DNA from: a bacterium
GTDB taxonomy: Bacteria; CG2-30-53-67
Assembly (NCBI GenBank): GCA_919901565.1
Contig: CAKKPE010000050.1
Location: 1-64,000 of the forward strand
Direction: 5' to 3'
Length of the DNA stretch: 64,000 nucleotides
The notes under the pieces were generated by a model. That model did not search any database, was not told the origin of the DNA, and worked only from the letters and a program-made list of their open reading frames with translations. Numbering within the stretch: the stretch's first letter is position 1; every line of letters starts with the position of its first letter. A program made the translations under genes and the position numbers. Positions 20,639-29,763 of the stretch are shown piece by piece.

Positions 20639-21412
20639 ATGGAAGTTGTCAACGTACAGGTGCTGGGCCTTTTCGGATACCTCTTTGCAGAGGTCGGCAG
20701 GTATGCCTATTTCGTCGCGGAGACATTCCGCAACCTGTTTTACAAGAAGTTTTATTTTCTCAACCTGATCGACGAGATGAACACCATAGGGAGCCGGTCC
20801 CTGCTTGTGCTGGCCCCGGTGTCGGTCTTTGTGGGGATGAACCTCTGCGTAGAGGGGTTCATCTTCTTCAAGAAATTCGGTGCGCAGAACCTGGTCGGGA
20901 TGTTCGTGGCCGTGGCCAACATCCGTGAGCTTTCCCCGCTGATTGCGGGACTGATTACGGGGGCCAAGGCCGGCACACAGATGGCCGCCCGGATCGCGAC
21001 CATGCGGATAACCCAGCAGGTTGACGCCATGGAGGTTATCGGGGTCAATCCCTACGCCTACATGATCATCCCCAGGGTGATAGGCGCCATACTCGTCATG
21101 CCGTTCCTGGTGGTGGTCGCCTACTTTGTGAGCACGCTCTCGGCCTATCTGGTTGCGGTCTACCAGCTCGGCCTGAACGGGGATGCATTCATGAACCTGG
21201 TCTTTGCCAACATTACCATGCAGGACATGTACAAGGGGATGATCAAAGGGGCTGTCTTCGGCGGGATCATCGCCACAGTCTCCTGCTACAGCGGCTACAC
21301 GGCCTCGGGCGGGGCCCGCGGTGTGGGGGCGGCCACGAACCTGGCGGTGGTCCGGATGTCCACGGCAGTGGTTTTTTTCAATATCTTTCTAACGGAATGG
21401 ATGTTCATGTAA
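20639..21412 (+). CDS. MlaE-family permease, second of a tandem pair
   Basis: 257 residues from the ATG at 20639. The open frame extends upstream through the 126-bp repeat, but that part is repeat-derived and not MlaE-like. Signature IRELSPLIAGLITGAKAGTQ, then AARIATMRITQQVDAMEVI; tail VSCYSGYTASGGARGVGAAT. It differs from its neighbour in the coupling loop (GTQMAARIA against GAETAAELG), so this is not a recent duplication. It precedes the ATPase gene by 9 bp. Confidence 0.88.
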   Translation: MEVVNVQVLGLFGYLFAEVGRYAYFVAETFRNLFYKKFYFLNLIDEMNTIGSRSLLVLAPVSVFVGMNLCVEGFIFFKKFGAQNLVGMFVAVANIRELSPLIAGLITGAKAGTQMAARIATMRITQQVDAMEVIGVNPYAYMIIPRVIGAILVMPFLVVVAYFVSTLSAYLVAVYQLGLNGDAFMNLVFANITMQDMYKGMIKGAVFGGIIATVSCYSGYTASGGARGVGAATNLAVVRMSTAVVFFNIFLTEWMFM

Positions 21413-21421
21413 GAGGGGTTC

Positions 21422-22243
21422 ATGATCGAGTTTCGCCATGTGTACAAATCCTTCGGTGACCTTGTGGTTCTGGATGATGTCTCCTGCGAGATCCCCGAGG
21501 GGAAGATCACCATGATCATCGGGCCGAGCGGGACCGGGAAGAGCGTTTTTATCAAACTTATGGTCGGTATCGTAAAACCTGACAGCGGAGATGTCATCGT
21601 GGACGGCCATGTGATCTCGAGTCTCCCGACCCATGAACTCTATGAGGTGCGCAAAAAATTCGGCGTCCTTTTCCAGGATGGGGCGCTTTTTGATTCCATG
21701 AGCGTGGGGGAGAATGTGGCCTTCCCGCTCCGGGAGCATACCCGTCTTTCGAATGCAGAGATCTCAAGGATCGTTTCGGACAAGCTGACATCGGTCGGGA
21801 TGCCGAACTCCGAATGCCGTCTGCCCAGCGAGCTCTCGGGCGGCATGAAGAAAAGAGCGGCCCTGGCCCGTGCCATCGTTATGGAGCCGGACATCGTGGT
21901 CTTTGACGAGCCCTCTTCGGCCCTGGACCCCGTGACCGCGGATTCCATTGACAACCTGATCCTGGAAATGCAACAGAGGCTCCAGTGCACCTTCGTGGTG
22001 GTGAGTCACGATATTGAAAGCACCTTCAAGATTGCAGACTATATCGGGATGCTGTGGCAGGGGAAGCTGATAGCCTTCGGAGAAAAAGATAAAATCATGA
22101 ACATGAACAACGACGTCCTCCGGCAGTTTTTCAGCCGGCGTGCCCAGGGGCCGATCCAGATCGTGCCGCCGATATGCAAGGACCTTGATGAAGCAGGAAG
22201 CAGGGGTGCGGGGAACGGCCGGGATGTCTCAAGCAAAAAATAG
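21422..22243 (+). CDS. MlaF-like ABC transporter ATP-binding protein
   Basis: 273-residue ATPase for the tandem-permease system. Walker A GPSGTGKS near residue 37, signature LSGGMKKR, Walker B IVVFDEPSSALDP, switch VVSHD. The C-terminus has a short basic extension. GAGGGG lies before the ATG. Compared with the other two MlaF proteins in the window, the D-loop PSSALDP replaces PTTGLDP or PTTGQDP, so the three ATPases are distinct paralogues. Confidence 0.92.
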   Translation: MIEFRHVYKSFGDLVVLDDVSCEIPEGKITMIIGPSGTGKSVFIKLMVGIVKPDSGDVIVDGHVISSLPTHELYEVRKKFGVLFQDGALFDSMSVGENVAFPLREHTRLSNAEISRIVSDKLTSVGMPNSECRLPSELSGGMKKRAALARAIVMEPDIVVFDEPSSALDPVTADSIDNLILEMQQRLQCTFVVVSHDIESTFKIADYIGMLWQGKLIAFGEKDKIMNMNNDVLRQFFSRRAQGPIQIVPPICKDLDEAGSRGAGNGRDVSSKK

Positions 22244-22290
22244 ATCCATGTGCGTCATGATTTTAAGGGCTGCGGGATAAGGAGAACCAA

Positions 22291-23214
22291 ATGGGTCAGA
22301 ACCGATTCGTGGTATTAGGGCTGTTCGTGCTTCTCGCTATGGCGATGTTCTTTTACCTTGCCTACAAAGTGGAGTCGTTCTCCCTGGGCCGGGGGACCGA
22401 GGTGACGGTCCTGTTCGAAGACGCCACCGGCCTGAAGAAGGGTGGGGATGTCAAGATCAAGGGGGTGATCTTCGGGAAAATCACGTCGCTTGATTACCAG
22501 GACAACCGGGCTGAGGTCAGGATCCGGCTCCCGCGGGACGTCAAGGTCCCACGGGATGTCATGGCCAGGATCCGTCCGGAAAGCCTGCTCGGTGAGAATT
22601 TCCTCGAACTGATCATCCCGGCGGGAAGCACTGCGGAACCGCTCAAGTCCGGGGACGTGATCACCAATTCCAGCAAGGCCATTGACATCAACCAGTTCGT
22701 GGACAAGGTAGGGGTCTTCATCGAACGATTCGATGCCTCGAACTTTCCGGATAATCTCAGCAAGATTGTGGCAACCCTGGCGGACAACAGCGGAAGAATC
22801 CAGGAGACGATCAAGAACCTCGACAAACTGGCCCTGGATGCCAGTGCCCTGATCTCCGGAAACAAGGATTCGCTCCAGAGGACCATCCAAAACTTCGACA
22901 GGCTTACTGCCGCTTTTGGCAAGGAGGCTCCGAAGAGCGCGGAAAATCTCAATCAGATCCTCGCCCGCCTGGAGAAATTGACAGGCGACCTGGAACAGAA
23001 GTCTCCGGACCTGGCCGAGGACCTGGGCAGGACCATGAAGAACCTCTCCGCTGCTTCCGAGGAACTTCCCAAGACCTTGCAGGATGTTCAGGAACTTTCA
23101 GCAAGACTTCATACCACGCTGGACAATGTGGACCATTTCTTTCTTGAGGATACCCCTGATATCAAGGACATCCTGGAAAACCGGGGGATCAAGACAAGAG
23201 TCAGGATCTGGTAA
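22291..23214 (+). CDS. MCE-domain protein MlaD-like, long form
   Basis: 307 residues: N-terminal anchor VVLGLFVLLAMAMFFYLAY, one MCE domain (GGDVKIKGVIFGKI to SLLGENFLELI), then about 170 residues of helical, coiled-coil-like sequence with many Leu/Asn/Lys. Long tails of this type in PqiB- or MCE-like proteins can form periplasm-spanning channels. Much longer than the 157-residue MlaD at 37.3 kb. GGAGAACCAA ribosome site. Last transport gene of this operon; no MlaC or MlaA is adjacent. Confidence 0.9.
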   Translation: MGQNRFVVLGLFVLLAMAMFFYLAYKVESFSLGRGTEVTVLFEDATGLKKGGDVKIKGVIFGKITSLDYQDNRAEVRIRLPRDVKVPRDVMARIRPESLLGENFLELIIPAGSTAEPLKSGDVITNSSKAIDINQFVDKVGVFIERFDASNFPDNLSKIVATLADNSGRIQETIKNLDKLALDASALISGNKDSLQRTIQNFDRLTAAFGKEAPKSAENLNQILARLEKLTGDLEQKSPDLAEDLGRTMKNLSAASEELPKTLQDVQELSARLHTTLDNVDHFFLEDTPDIKDILENRGIKTRVRIW

Positions 23215-23216
23215 TC

Positions 23217-23597
23217 ATGAACCGACGCCTGTTCAACATCAAAGAGCTCCTGGATAAGATGCCTTCCGAGGCCAACCGGATCGTCCTCTTCGCGGATGCA
23301 TATGTCATGGGGAGCCTCTGGAGGCTGGGTCCGGGTGAAGAGATCTACCCGCACCAGCATCCCGGCTCCGATGATGTCTGGGTGGTGCTGAAAGGGGAGG
23401 GGGAATACTGGATGGAAAAGGACACTCCCCCATGCAGGCTGAGCGAGGGGATGGTGGCCCTGGCCCCGGCACGCCATGCCCACGGCGTGCGGAACACGGG
23501 CAAAGAGGCCCTGGTTTTTATTTCCATGACGGCGCCCCAGCCTCTGGATATTGAGCCTGTGGAAGGTCTTGCTGATAAGAATACGGAAAAAGGATAA
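23217..23597 (+). CDS. Cupin-domain protein
   Basis: 126-residue single-domain cupin. Motif 1 contains PHQHPGSDDVWVVLKGEGEYW and motif 2 PARHAHGVRNTG, giving the usual His-rich metal site of a small beta barrel. Two bases after the MCE stop, so cotranscribed with the Mla-type operon. Substrate unknown; single-domain cupins range from isomerases to sensors. Confidence 0.82.
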   Translation: MNRRLFNIKELLDKMPSEANRIVLFADAYVMGSLWRLGPGEEIYPHQHPGSDDVWVVLKGEGEYWMEKDTPPCRLSEGMVALAPARHAHGVRNTGKEALVFISMTAPQPLDIEPVEGLADKNTEKG

Positions 23598-23765
23598 CCC
23601 CCGGTCTCTGTTTTTTCCTGCTCCCTTATCCCGGAAAGCCCCGTGCTTCAGCTCCGGTGAAAAATTTATTACGATCACCCGGCTCTTTGGGATTGAGTTC
23701 GCCGCCGTCTTGTGATACACATATTAAATTAAAGAAAAAGGCCTGTTTTAACTTTGGAGTGATCA

Positions 23766-24845
23766 ATGCCGAAAGAATTTGTCCCCAAGTGGATTGCCTG
23801 GGAGACCACGCAGCGGTGCAACCTGCGGTGCGTGCACTGCCGCTGTTCTTCGGATATGGAGGCCTCGGAGGGGGACTTCACCACAGAAGAGGGTAAAAAG
23901 CTCATTGACGATATCGTCGAGTTCTGCAGCCCCGTACTGGTCCTCTCCGGCGGCGAACCGCTTCTCAGAAAGGATATCTTCGAAATTGCCAGGTACGGGA
24001 CTGACAAGGGGCTGCGCATGTGCATGGCCACCAACGGGACCCTGATCGACGATACGGTCTGCGAGAAGATCAAGTCCTCGGGAATCCGGATTGTCTCCCT
24101 GAGCCTGGACGGATCCAGGGCCGAGATCCACGACAATTTCCGGGCGTGCCCCGGCTCTTTTGACGGGATTCTCCGGGGAGCCGCGATGCTGAAGAAATAC
24201 GGGATCGAGTTTATCATCAACTCCTCCTTTACCAAGAGGAACCAGCACGATATCGCCAATGTCTTCAAACTGGCCAAGTCCATCGGGGCCACGGCGTGGT
24301 ACATGTTCATGATCGTTCCTACGGGCCGAGGTGAGGAGATCATGTCCGAGCTCATCTCCAAGGAGGACTATGAGGAGATCCTCAAGTGGCACTATGAACA
24401 GGAGAAGTTGGAGAAGGATATCCTGATGCGGCCCACCTGCGCCCCGCATTACTACCGGCTGGTGCCTCAGCTCGCGAAGAAAGACGGGAGCCGCTTCGAA
24501 CGGCGGACTCTGAAGTTTTCCACCGGAGGGGCCAAGGGGTGTATAGCAGCGCAGTCCATCTGCCTGATCGACTGCTTCGGGAATGTGAAGCCCTGCAGCT
24601 ACTTCCAGAGGTCGGCCGGGAATGTGAAGCAGCAGAAATTCAGGGAGATCTGGGAAAACTCGCAGCTTTTTAAAGACCTCAGGGATTTTAAGCAGTACAA
24701 GGGAAAATGCGGCGTCTGCGAATACATCAACGTATGCGGCGGATGCCGGGCCCGGGCCGATTCGGTCTACGACGACTATATGGCCGAGGAGCCCTTCTGC
24801 AATTATATTCCGGTGAAGATGCAGAAGACCGGAGATAATAAATAG
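23766..24845 (+). CDS. Radical SAM/SPASM protein, AhbD/NirJ-like
   Basis: 359 residues. The radical SAM 4Fe-4S cluster motif is at Cys18, Cys22 and Cys25 (CNLRCVHC), with GGEPLL and a SAM-binding region behind it. A C-terminal SPASM-type domain has several cysteines ([31 protein letters not shown]) for auxiliary clusters. This architecture fits the haem-synthesis radical SAM proteins AhbC/AhbD/NirJ, and hemE and hemH follow directly, which supports a tetrapyrrole role. The exact reaction is not settled by sequence alone; a peptide-modifying SPASM enzyme is the alternative. Confidence 0.75.
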   Translation: MPKEFVPKWIAWETTQRCNLRCVHCRCSSDMEASEGDFTTEEGKKLIDDIVEFCSPVLVLSGGEPLLRKDIFEIARYGTDKGLRMCMATNGTLIDDTVCEKIKSSGIRIVSLSLDGSRAEIHDNFRACPGSFDGILRGAAMLKKYGIEFIINSSFTKRNQHDIANVFKLAKSIGATAWYMFMIVPTGRGEEIMSELISKEDYEEILKWHYEQEKLEKDILMRPTCAPHYYRLVPQLAKKDGSRFERRTLKFSTGGAKGCIAAQSICLIDCFGNVKPCSYFQRSAGNVKQQKFREIWENSQLFKDLRDFKQYKGKCGVCEYINVCGGCRARADSVYDDYMAEEPFCNYIPVKMQKTGDNK

Positions 24846-24946
24846 ACGGCAGAGGGCAGAGGACGGAAGAACAGTAAAAGAAGTGGGCGGTAAAATCAGA
24901 AGGCTGAAGGCTGAACGCAGTGTGCGGACGGCAGACGACAGAGGGG

Positions 24947-25037
24947 CCCCCTCACCTTTATCCTCCCCTTAGGGGAGAGGAGAGAAGAAAAGAAAAGCGT
25001 GGCCCTCTCCCCTGCGGGGAGAGGGGAGGGTGAGGGG
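24947..25037. repeat. Palindromic intergenic repeat before hemE
   Basis: CCCCTCACC at 24947 and GGTGAGGGG at 25029-25037 bracket a GC-rich block containing CCCCTTAGGGGAGAGGAG and CTCTCCCCTGCGGGGAGAGG hairpins. Upstream, 24843-24945 is purine-rich low-complexity sequence related, in opposite orientation, to 60985-61225. Confidence 0.65.
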
Positions 25038-25081
25038 TTTATGATGTTTTATAATCTTCAAACTCCTTGAAAGGGGATGAG

Positions 25082-26119
25082 ATGGCATTCAATGATCTTT
25101 TTCTCAGGGCATGCAGGCGGGAACCCGTGGAGATGACCCCGGTCTGGATGATGCGCCAGGCGGGAAGGTTCCTGAAAACTTACCGGGACCTGCGTGAAAA
25201 GGCGGACTTTCTCACCATGTGCAAGACCCCTGAGCTTGCAGCGGAAGCCACGCTTCTCCCTGTCAACGAACTGAATGTGGATGCAGCCATCCTCTTTTCC
25301 GATATCCTGATTCCGGTGGAGGCCATGGGCATGGCGCTTGACTTCACGCCGGCCCCGGTTTTTGCCGAACCCATACGGAACGGCAAACAGATTGAGGCAT
25401 TGCGTATACCCGATCCAGAGGAGTCGGTCCCTTTTGTCATGGAGGCCATCCGGATTCTGCGTCGGGAACTCACCGGCCGGGTGCCGCTCATCGGATTCTC
25501 CGGCGCGCCGTTTACTCTGGCCTCCTACATGGTGGAAGGTGGGGGGTCCAAAAACTATATCCCTTTCAAGAGCCTTATCTATCAGGAGCCGGAACTCTAT
25601 GCCCGGCTCATGGACAAGATCACCGAGACCGTGATCCGCTACCTTAATGCTCAGATCGCAGCCGGGGCCCAGGCCGTGCAGATCTTCGATACCTGGGGCG
25701 GCATCCTCACCCCCGAGGATTTCGAGACCTATGACCTCCCCTATACCGTAAAGGTCATCCGGGGACTGAAAAGAAAAGGCGTCCCGGTCATCCACTACGT
25801 GGGAACCGGATCCGCTCTCCTGGGCAGGATAAAAAATTCCGGCGCCGATGTCATCGGAATAGACTGGCGCATCGGGATTGACGAGGCCCGGCGGATACTG
25901 GGTCCGGATCTTGCCGTGCAGGGGAACTTTGACCCCACGGCCCTGTTTGCACCCATCCCGGAGATACAGCGGAGAGTCCGGGAGATCCTGGACAAGGCCG
26001 GTGATGCTCCGGGACATATCTTCAACCTGGGGCACGGGATCCTTCCCGCCACGCCTGAGGCGCATGCCAGGGCTCTGGTGGATGCGGTGCACAACTACAG
26101 CCGAAAAAAGAACGCATGA
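25082..26119 (+). CDS. hemE: Uroporphyrinogen III decarboxylase
   Basis: Decarboxylates uroporphyrinogen III to coproporphyrinogen III. 345 residues from the ATG at 25082, preceded by AAAGGGGATGAG; the frame is also open from a TTG five codons earlier. Hallmark N-terminal PVWMMRQAGRFL, then LFSDILIPVEAMGM, and the C-terminal GNFDPTALFAP and NLGHGILP. Overlaps hemH by four bases (ATGA). Confidence 0.95.
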   Translation: MAFNDLFLRACRREPVEMTPVWMMRQAGRFLKTYRDLREKADFLTMCKTPELAAEATLLPVNELNVDAAILFSDILIPVEAMGMALDFTPAPVFAEPIRNGKQIEALRIPDPEESVPFVMEAIRILRRELTGRVPLIGFSGAPFTLASYMVEGGGSKNYIPFKSLIYQEPELYARLMDKITETVIRYLNAQIAAGAQAVQIFDTWGGILTPEDFETYDLPYTVKVIRGLKRKGVPVIHYVGTGSALLGRIKNSGADVIGIDWRIGIDEARRILGPDLAVQGNFDPTALFAPIPEIQRRVREILDKAGDAPGHIFNLGHGILPATPEAHARALVDAVHNYSRKKNA

Positions 26120-27090
26120 CAGACAAGACCGCGGTCATCCTCCTGAATCTGGGCGGCCCCGAAAACGAGGAGCAGATCCGTCCTTTCCTGCTCAGGCTCT
26201 TTTCCGACCGCGACATCATCCGGCTCCCCATGCAGCCGCTTCTCTCCCGTCTCATCGTCCACTTCCGGTCCCCAAAGGTTATTGAAAATTACAGGAAGAT
26301 CGGTGGCGGCTCCCCGCTATTGAAGATCACCATGGCCCAGGCTGAGACCCTGGAAGCGGCGCTTCACGAAAGGGGTCTCGATGCACACGTCCTCGTAGCC
26401 ATGCGTTATACGGCTCCGCGCTCGGATGATGCGGTGCGTGAAGCATTGTCCAGAGGGGCAAAAACGATCCTAGCACTCCCGCTTTACCCGCATTTCTCAC
26501 AGGCTACTACGGGGTCGAGCCTGAGTGACCTTGGCCGGGCCGCGGCCAAGGCCGTTACATCAGGTGCGATCCGCATCAAGGAGGTCAAAAGCTTCTGCGA
26601 TCATCCGACGTATCTGGATGTGCTTGCCGACAAGGTAAGGCAGGGATTGAATTCCTTCTCGTCTGAACATCACGGAAAGGTAGAGGTCATCTTTTCGGCC
26701 CATGCCCTTCCGCAGAAGATGATCGATCAGGGGGATCCCTATCTTTCCGAGATTCAAAAGACCATTCAGGGCGTATTGCAGAGGGTCGAACCGGTGTCCC
26801 ATCATCTTGCCTTTCAGAGCCGGAGCGGACCGGTCCGATGGATGAAGCCCGGAACCGATGAGGTCATCCGTGCTCTCGCCGCGCAAGGAAAGAAAGCCCT
26901 GCTCCTCGTTCCCGTGAGTTTCGTCTCGGATCATATCGAGACGCTCTACGAGATCGACATCCTTTACAAGGAACTCGCCCTCTCCTCCGGGATTCTGGAA
27001 TACAGAAGAACCGAATCCCTGAACACCGACCCGGCCTTCATCTCGGCCCTGGCCCGGATCGTTACAGATAGGCTTTCTGCTAAGTTTTGA
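26116..27090 (+). CDS. hemH: Ferrochelatase
   Basis: Inserts iron into a porphyrin (protoporphyrin IX or, in some lineages, coproporphyrin III), 324 residues. N-terminal LLNLGGPENEEQIRPFL, the catalytic His in VIFSAHALP, and the acidic partner in SFVSDHIETLYEID are all present. Coupled to hemE. The TGA stop forms the first bases of a truncated copy of the 126-bp repeat family. Protoporphyrinogen oxidase is not in the window. Confidence 0.94.
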   Translation: MTDKTAVILLNLGGPENEEQIRPFLLRLFSDRDIIRLPMQPLLSRLIVHFRSPKVIENYRKIGGGSPLLKITMAQAETLEAALHERGLDAHVLVAMRYTAPRSDDAVREALSRGAKTILALPLYPHFSQATTGSSLSDLGRAAAKAVTSGAIRIKEVKSFCDHPTYLDVLADKVRQGLNSFSSEHHGKVEVIFSAHALPQKMIDQGDPYLSEIQKTIQGVLQRVEPVSHHLAFQSRSGPVRWMKPGTDEVIRALAAQGKKALLLVPVSFVSDHIETLYEIDILYKELALSSGILEYRRTESLNTDPAFISALARIVTDRLSAKF

Positions 27091-27121
27091 CGGCTTTGCA
27101 AGAAGTCCATCTGCGATGTTG
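27089..27121 (+). repeat. End fragment of the 126-bp repeat (after hemH)
   Basis: GACGGCTTTGCAAGAAGTCC followed by ATCTGCGATGTTG matches the left end of the repeat at 20480, then diverges. As at 20480, the preceding base makes TGA, the stop of the upstream gene. Confidence 0.7.
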
Positions 27122-27161
27122 AGTTTTTCAGCCATAGATCCAAAACAATGGGACATTAGCA

Positions 27162-27188
27162 TTGACAAAATGATGAATATAATATAAA
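27162..27188 (+). promoter_or_regulatory. Candidate promoter for the fic gene
   Basis: TTGACA (27162-27167) followed by TATAAA (27183-27188) at 15 bp, or by TAAATT two bases later at 17 bp, in a distinctly AT-rich stretch 50 bp before the Fic start. Confidence 0.5.
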
Positions 27189-27237
27189 TTAAGCATGTAA
27201 ATACAAATAATTAGATTTAGTTTATATTGGGACATCA

Positions 27238-28413
27238 ATGAGGACATTTGAAAAGACACATCCTTGGATAAAATTTGAACTTGATCTGAGGAAATTTGAC
27301 TACAAACTTTGGATGGCGCTTGGAGAGGCCGAATCAAAATGCGAGCACATCGCCGGGGTTCCTTTACAACCGCCTACAGCAGAAAAGCTTCATCTTTTAT
27401 ACCTTGCAAAAGGCGTCAGGGCTACAACGGCAATTGAGGGAAACACGCTTACCGAAGAGGAAGTGATTGAGCGCATAGAAGGGAAGCTTTCTCTGCCGCC
27501 TTCGCGCGAATACCTTGGAAAAGAAGTGGACAATATTGTCAAAGGCTGTAATGAGATTAAGGGACAATTGATGAGAGGGGGTTCATCCGGCTTAAGCGTT
27601 GCGGAAATGACGGCATTTAACAAAACGGTTCTGGACGGGCTGGAACGGGCTTCAGATATTGTGCCAGGAGTCATTAGAAAATATTCGGTAGGAGTGGCGG
27701 GATACAAGGGGGCGCCGGCCGAGGATTGCGAGTATCTTCTTCAGCGCATGTGCGACTGGCTGAATGCACCAGAGTTCAACCCGTCGGAACATGCTATAAT
27801 ATACAGCGTGATAAAGGCGATTGCTGCCCATCTCTATATTGCGTGGATACACCCCTTTGGGGATGGCAATGGACGTACTGCCCGGCTGCTGGAGTTCAAG
27901 ATACTCCTCTCGTCCGGCATCCCCACACCTGCCGCTCACCTGCTGAGCAACCACTACAACCTTACGAGAACCGAATATTACCGGCAACTTGATTATGCAA
28001 GTAAATCAAAAGGGGACATCATTTCCTTCATACGGTATGCGGTGGAAGGTTTTGTTGATGGTCTGCGGTTACAGCTCAAGGTCGTACAGCAGCAGCAATT
28101 ACTCGTTGCCTGGCGCGATTACGTGTATGAGCGTTTCCGGGACAAGTCCGGGAAAATGAACGAGCGCCTGAGAAGATTGGTGTTGGATCTTTCAGAGCAG
28201 AGGGAACCCGTGGCCTTTACAAAGCTCAGTCAAGTCAGCTCCCGGATAGCGGAATTGTACGCCACAAAAACGCAGAAGACCATCCGTCGCGATGTCGCCG
28301 CATTGCTGAAACTCAATCTGATCCGGCAGGAGGAAAGCGGCTTTGTTGCAAACAAAGAAATCATGCTCTCGTTTCTGCCGGAACGTAACAGAACGGCGAA
28401 AATAAAGCAGTAA
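27238..28413 (+). CDS. Fic-domain protein (class II, self-inhibited type)
   Basis: 391 residues. Catalytic Fic motif HPFGDGNGRTAR near residue 204, expected to transfer AMP to a target hydroxyl. Upstream, TTAIEG near residue 64 matches the inhibitory (S/T)xxxE(G/N) motif, whose position before the Fic core defines class II. A Fic N-terminal domain precedes the core, and a C-terminal winged-helix-like region (residues about 300-390, RRDVAALLKLNLI) suggests DNA binding. The ribosome site is weak. First gene of the accessory block; target unknown. Confidence 0.88.
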   Translation: MRTFEKTHPWIKFELDLRKFDYKLWMALGEAESKCEHIAGVPLQPPTAEKLHLLYLAKGVRATTAIEGNTLTEEEVIERIEGKLSLPPSREYLGKEVDNIVKGCNEIKGQLMRGGSSGLSVAEMTAFNKTVLDGLERASDIVPGVIRKYSVGVAGYKGAPAEDCEYLLQRMCDWLNAPEFNPSEHAIIYSVIKAIAAHLYIAWIHPFGDGNGRTARLLEFKILLSSGIPTPAAHLLSNHYNLTRTEYYRQLDYASKSKGDIISFIRYAVEGFVDGLRLQLKVVQQQQLLVAWRDYVYERFRDKSGKMNERLRRLVLDLSEQREPVAFTKLSQVSSRIAELYATKTQKTIRRDVAALLKLNLIRQEESGFVANKEIMLSFLPERNRTAKIKQ

Positions 28414-28500
28414 GAAAAACCGATACCCTGCACCAACCTGCGCAATCTGGTAAGCAAGACGAGATGGTTTTTCCATTATTCCAGGCGGTTGTTTTCATCC

Positions 28501-28541
28501 TTGACAAACCCTTCTTGTGTGTTGTACAGTTATTACAACAC
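28501..28541 (+). promoter_or_regulatory. Promoter with palindromic operator for the XRE-ImmA pair
   Basis: TTGACA (28501-28506) and TACAGT (28525-28530), spacer 18. A perfect inverted repeat, GTGTTGTA (28519-28526) and TACAACAC (28534-28541) with a 7-base centre, covers the -10 box. This is the expected layout for autorepression by the XRE protein encoded just downstream. Confidence 0.75.
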
Positions 28542-28564
28542 TGACGAAAGGAGGTGTGGGCATC

Positions 28565-28939
28565 ATGCCAACGAAAGTTACATTCGGCGAGTTTTTTAAA
28601 CAGAAAAGAATTGGTCTGAAAAAGACCCTACGTCAATTCTGCGCAGAAAACAAACTTGATCCTGGAAACATCAGCAAACTTGAAAGAGGTCTTCTATCAC
28701 CGCCGCAGGGGAGTGACAAGCTCGAAGAATATGCAGGCTACCTGCATATAAAAAAGGGCTCTGACGATTGGTATAAATTCTTCGATCTTGCCCGCATAGA
28801 GGCGGGACGCATTCCCGAAGAGTTGTTGAAGGACGATGCAGTTGTGGCGAGTTTGCCTATCCTGTTCCGGACTCTGCGGGGACAGAAAATATCAGAAAAG
28901 AAACTCGATGAACTGGTGCAGTTGATCCGCAAATCATAA
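28565..28939 (+). CDS. XRE-family HTH transcriptional regulator
   Basis: 124 residues from the ATG at 28565 with the strong ribosome site AAAGGAGGTG; the longer open frame begins inside the promoter. The helix-turn-helix spans about residues 14-45 (LRQFCAENKLDPGNISKLER). The remainder resembles the antitoxin/repressor half of XRE-ImmA pairs. Probably binds the palindrome in its own promoter. The downstream peptidase gene starts 4 bp later but is broken. Confidence 0.85.
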   Translation: MPTKVTFGEFFKQKRIGLKKTLRQFCAENKLDPGNISKLERGLLSPPQGSDKLEEYAGYLHIKKGSDDWYKFFDLARIEAGRIPEELLKDDAVVASLPILFRTLRGQKISEKKLDELVQLIRKS

Positions 28940-28942
28940 CCT

Positions 28943-29323
28943 ATGACCGAAATTCCTCACTACAGTTATGAAGATTTGCGCAAGAAGGCTGATGAATTCC
29001 TGCGAGAGCATCATCCTTCCGGTGAAATTCCCATCCCAATCGAAGAGATAGTCGAATTTGATTTCAACGTCAATATCGTACCCGTGCTGGGTCTGCAACG
29101 AGAGTTTGAAGTGGAAGGCTTTACCTCGGGAGACCTGAAGAACATCTATGTGGATGAATACGTTTTTACAGACCGCATCACCCGTTATCGTTTCACCCTT
29201 GCCCACGAAATAGGCCACATTGTGCCTCTGCCGAAGAAGCTGGAAAAGCTTACGAAGAAGTTACACCTAATGTCAGATCAATTAGCTCTGAGAAAAAGCA
29301 AGATGATGTTGTTTTCCAATTAG
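28943..29323 (+). pseudogene. Truncated ImmA/IrrE-type metallopeptidase
   Basis: 126 residues. The first about 95 match the N-terminal part of ImmA/IrrE peptidases, ending with the zinc motif in FTLAHEIGHIV. The family then normally continues for 50-150 residues with a third metal ligand; here it is replaced by KKLEKLTKKLHLMSDQ and stops. A break at about 29225 joins unrelated sequence in another frame. Likely inactive, so the XRE regulator may have lost its partner. Confidence 0.75.
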
Positions 29324-29724
29324 CACCACTCAACGATCAGCAAATTCGGTATTTTGCCGAACAGAAGGGTGTAAATGATGCGAAAGAATTTATCGATGCT
29401 ATTGAACGGGCCGACGCCGGGATGTTTACTGAACGCCCTCAAGATCTTTTAGAGTTTATTGATTACTGGAAATCAAACGGTCGCCTTGGACGACATGCTG
29501 AAATGCTGGATTTCAATATCCAAGTGAAGCTTCGCGAGCACGATCTAGATCGTGATACACGGAGACCACTGTCCACGGACGATGCCCTATTGGGTGCAGA
29601 ACGCCTGGCAGCTACGATTATCTTCCAAAAAAAAAGGATCAAGTCAACATTTAATGTTTTGGAAGTAACCCCATTAGAAATATCCTGGCCTGCTTGCAAA
29701 TCATATGGATTTAGAATAGTCTGA
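29225..29724 (+). pseudogene. 3' remnant of a large NTPase-like gene
   Basis: In frame with 29422, an open stretch from about 29221 to 29724 lacks a good start. It encodes segments such as PLNDQQIRYFAEQKGV, TERPQDLLEFIDYW and GAERLAATIIFQ. These recall the region after the ATPase core in large STAND/NACHT-like proteins of defence islands; this is pattern memory, not a search result. It looks fused by deletion to the immA 5' part at about 29225. Confidence 0.45.
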
Positions 29725-29763
29725 AACCCAAAGAAGATGCTAATTCCCCACAGGAAGAAAACC

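Noticed and set aside
25058-26092. 344-codon minus-strand frame opposite hemE
   Set aside because: Antisense shadow of a strongly conserved enzyme.
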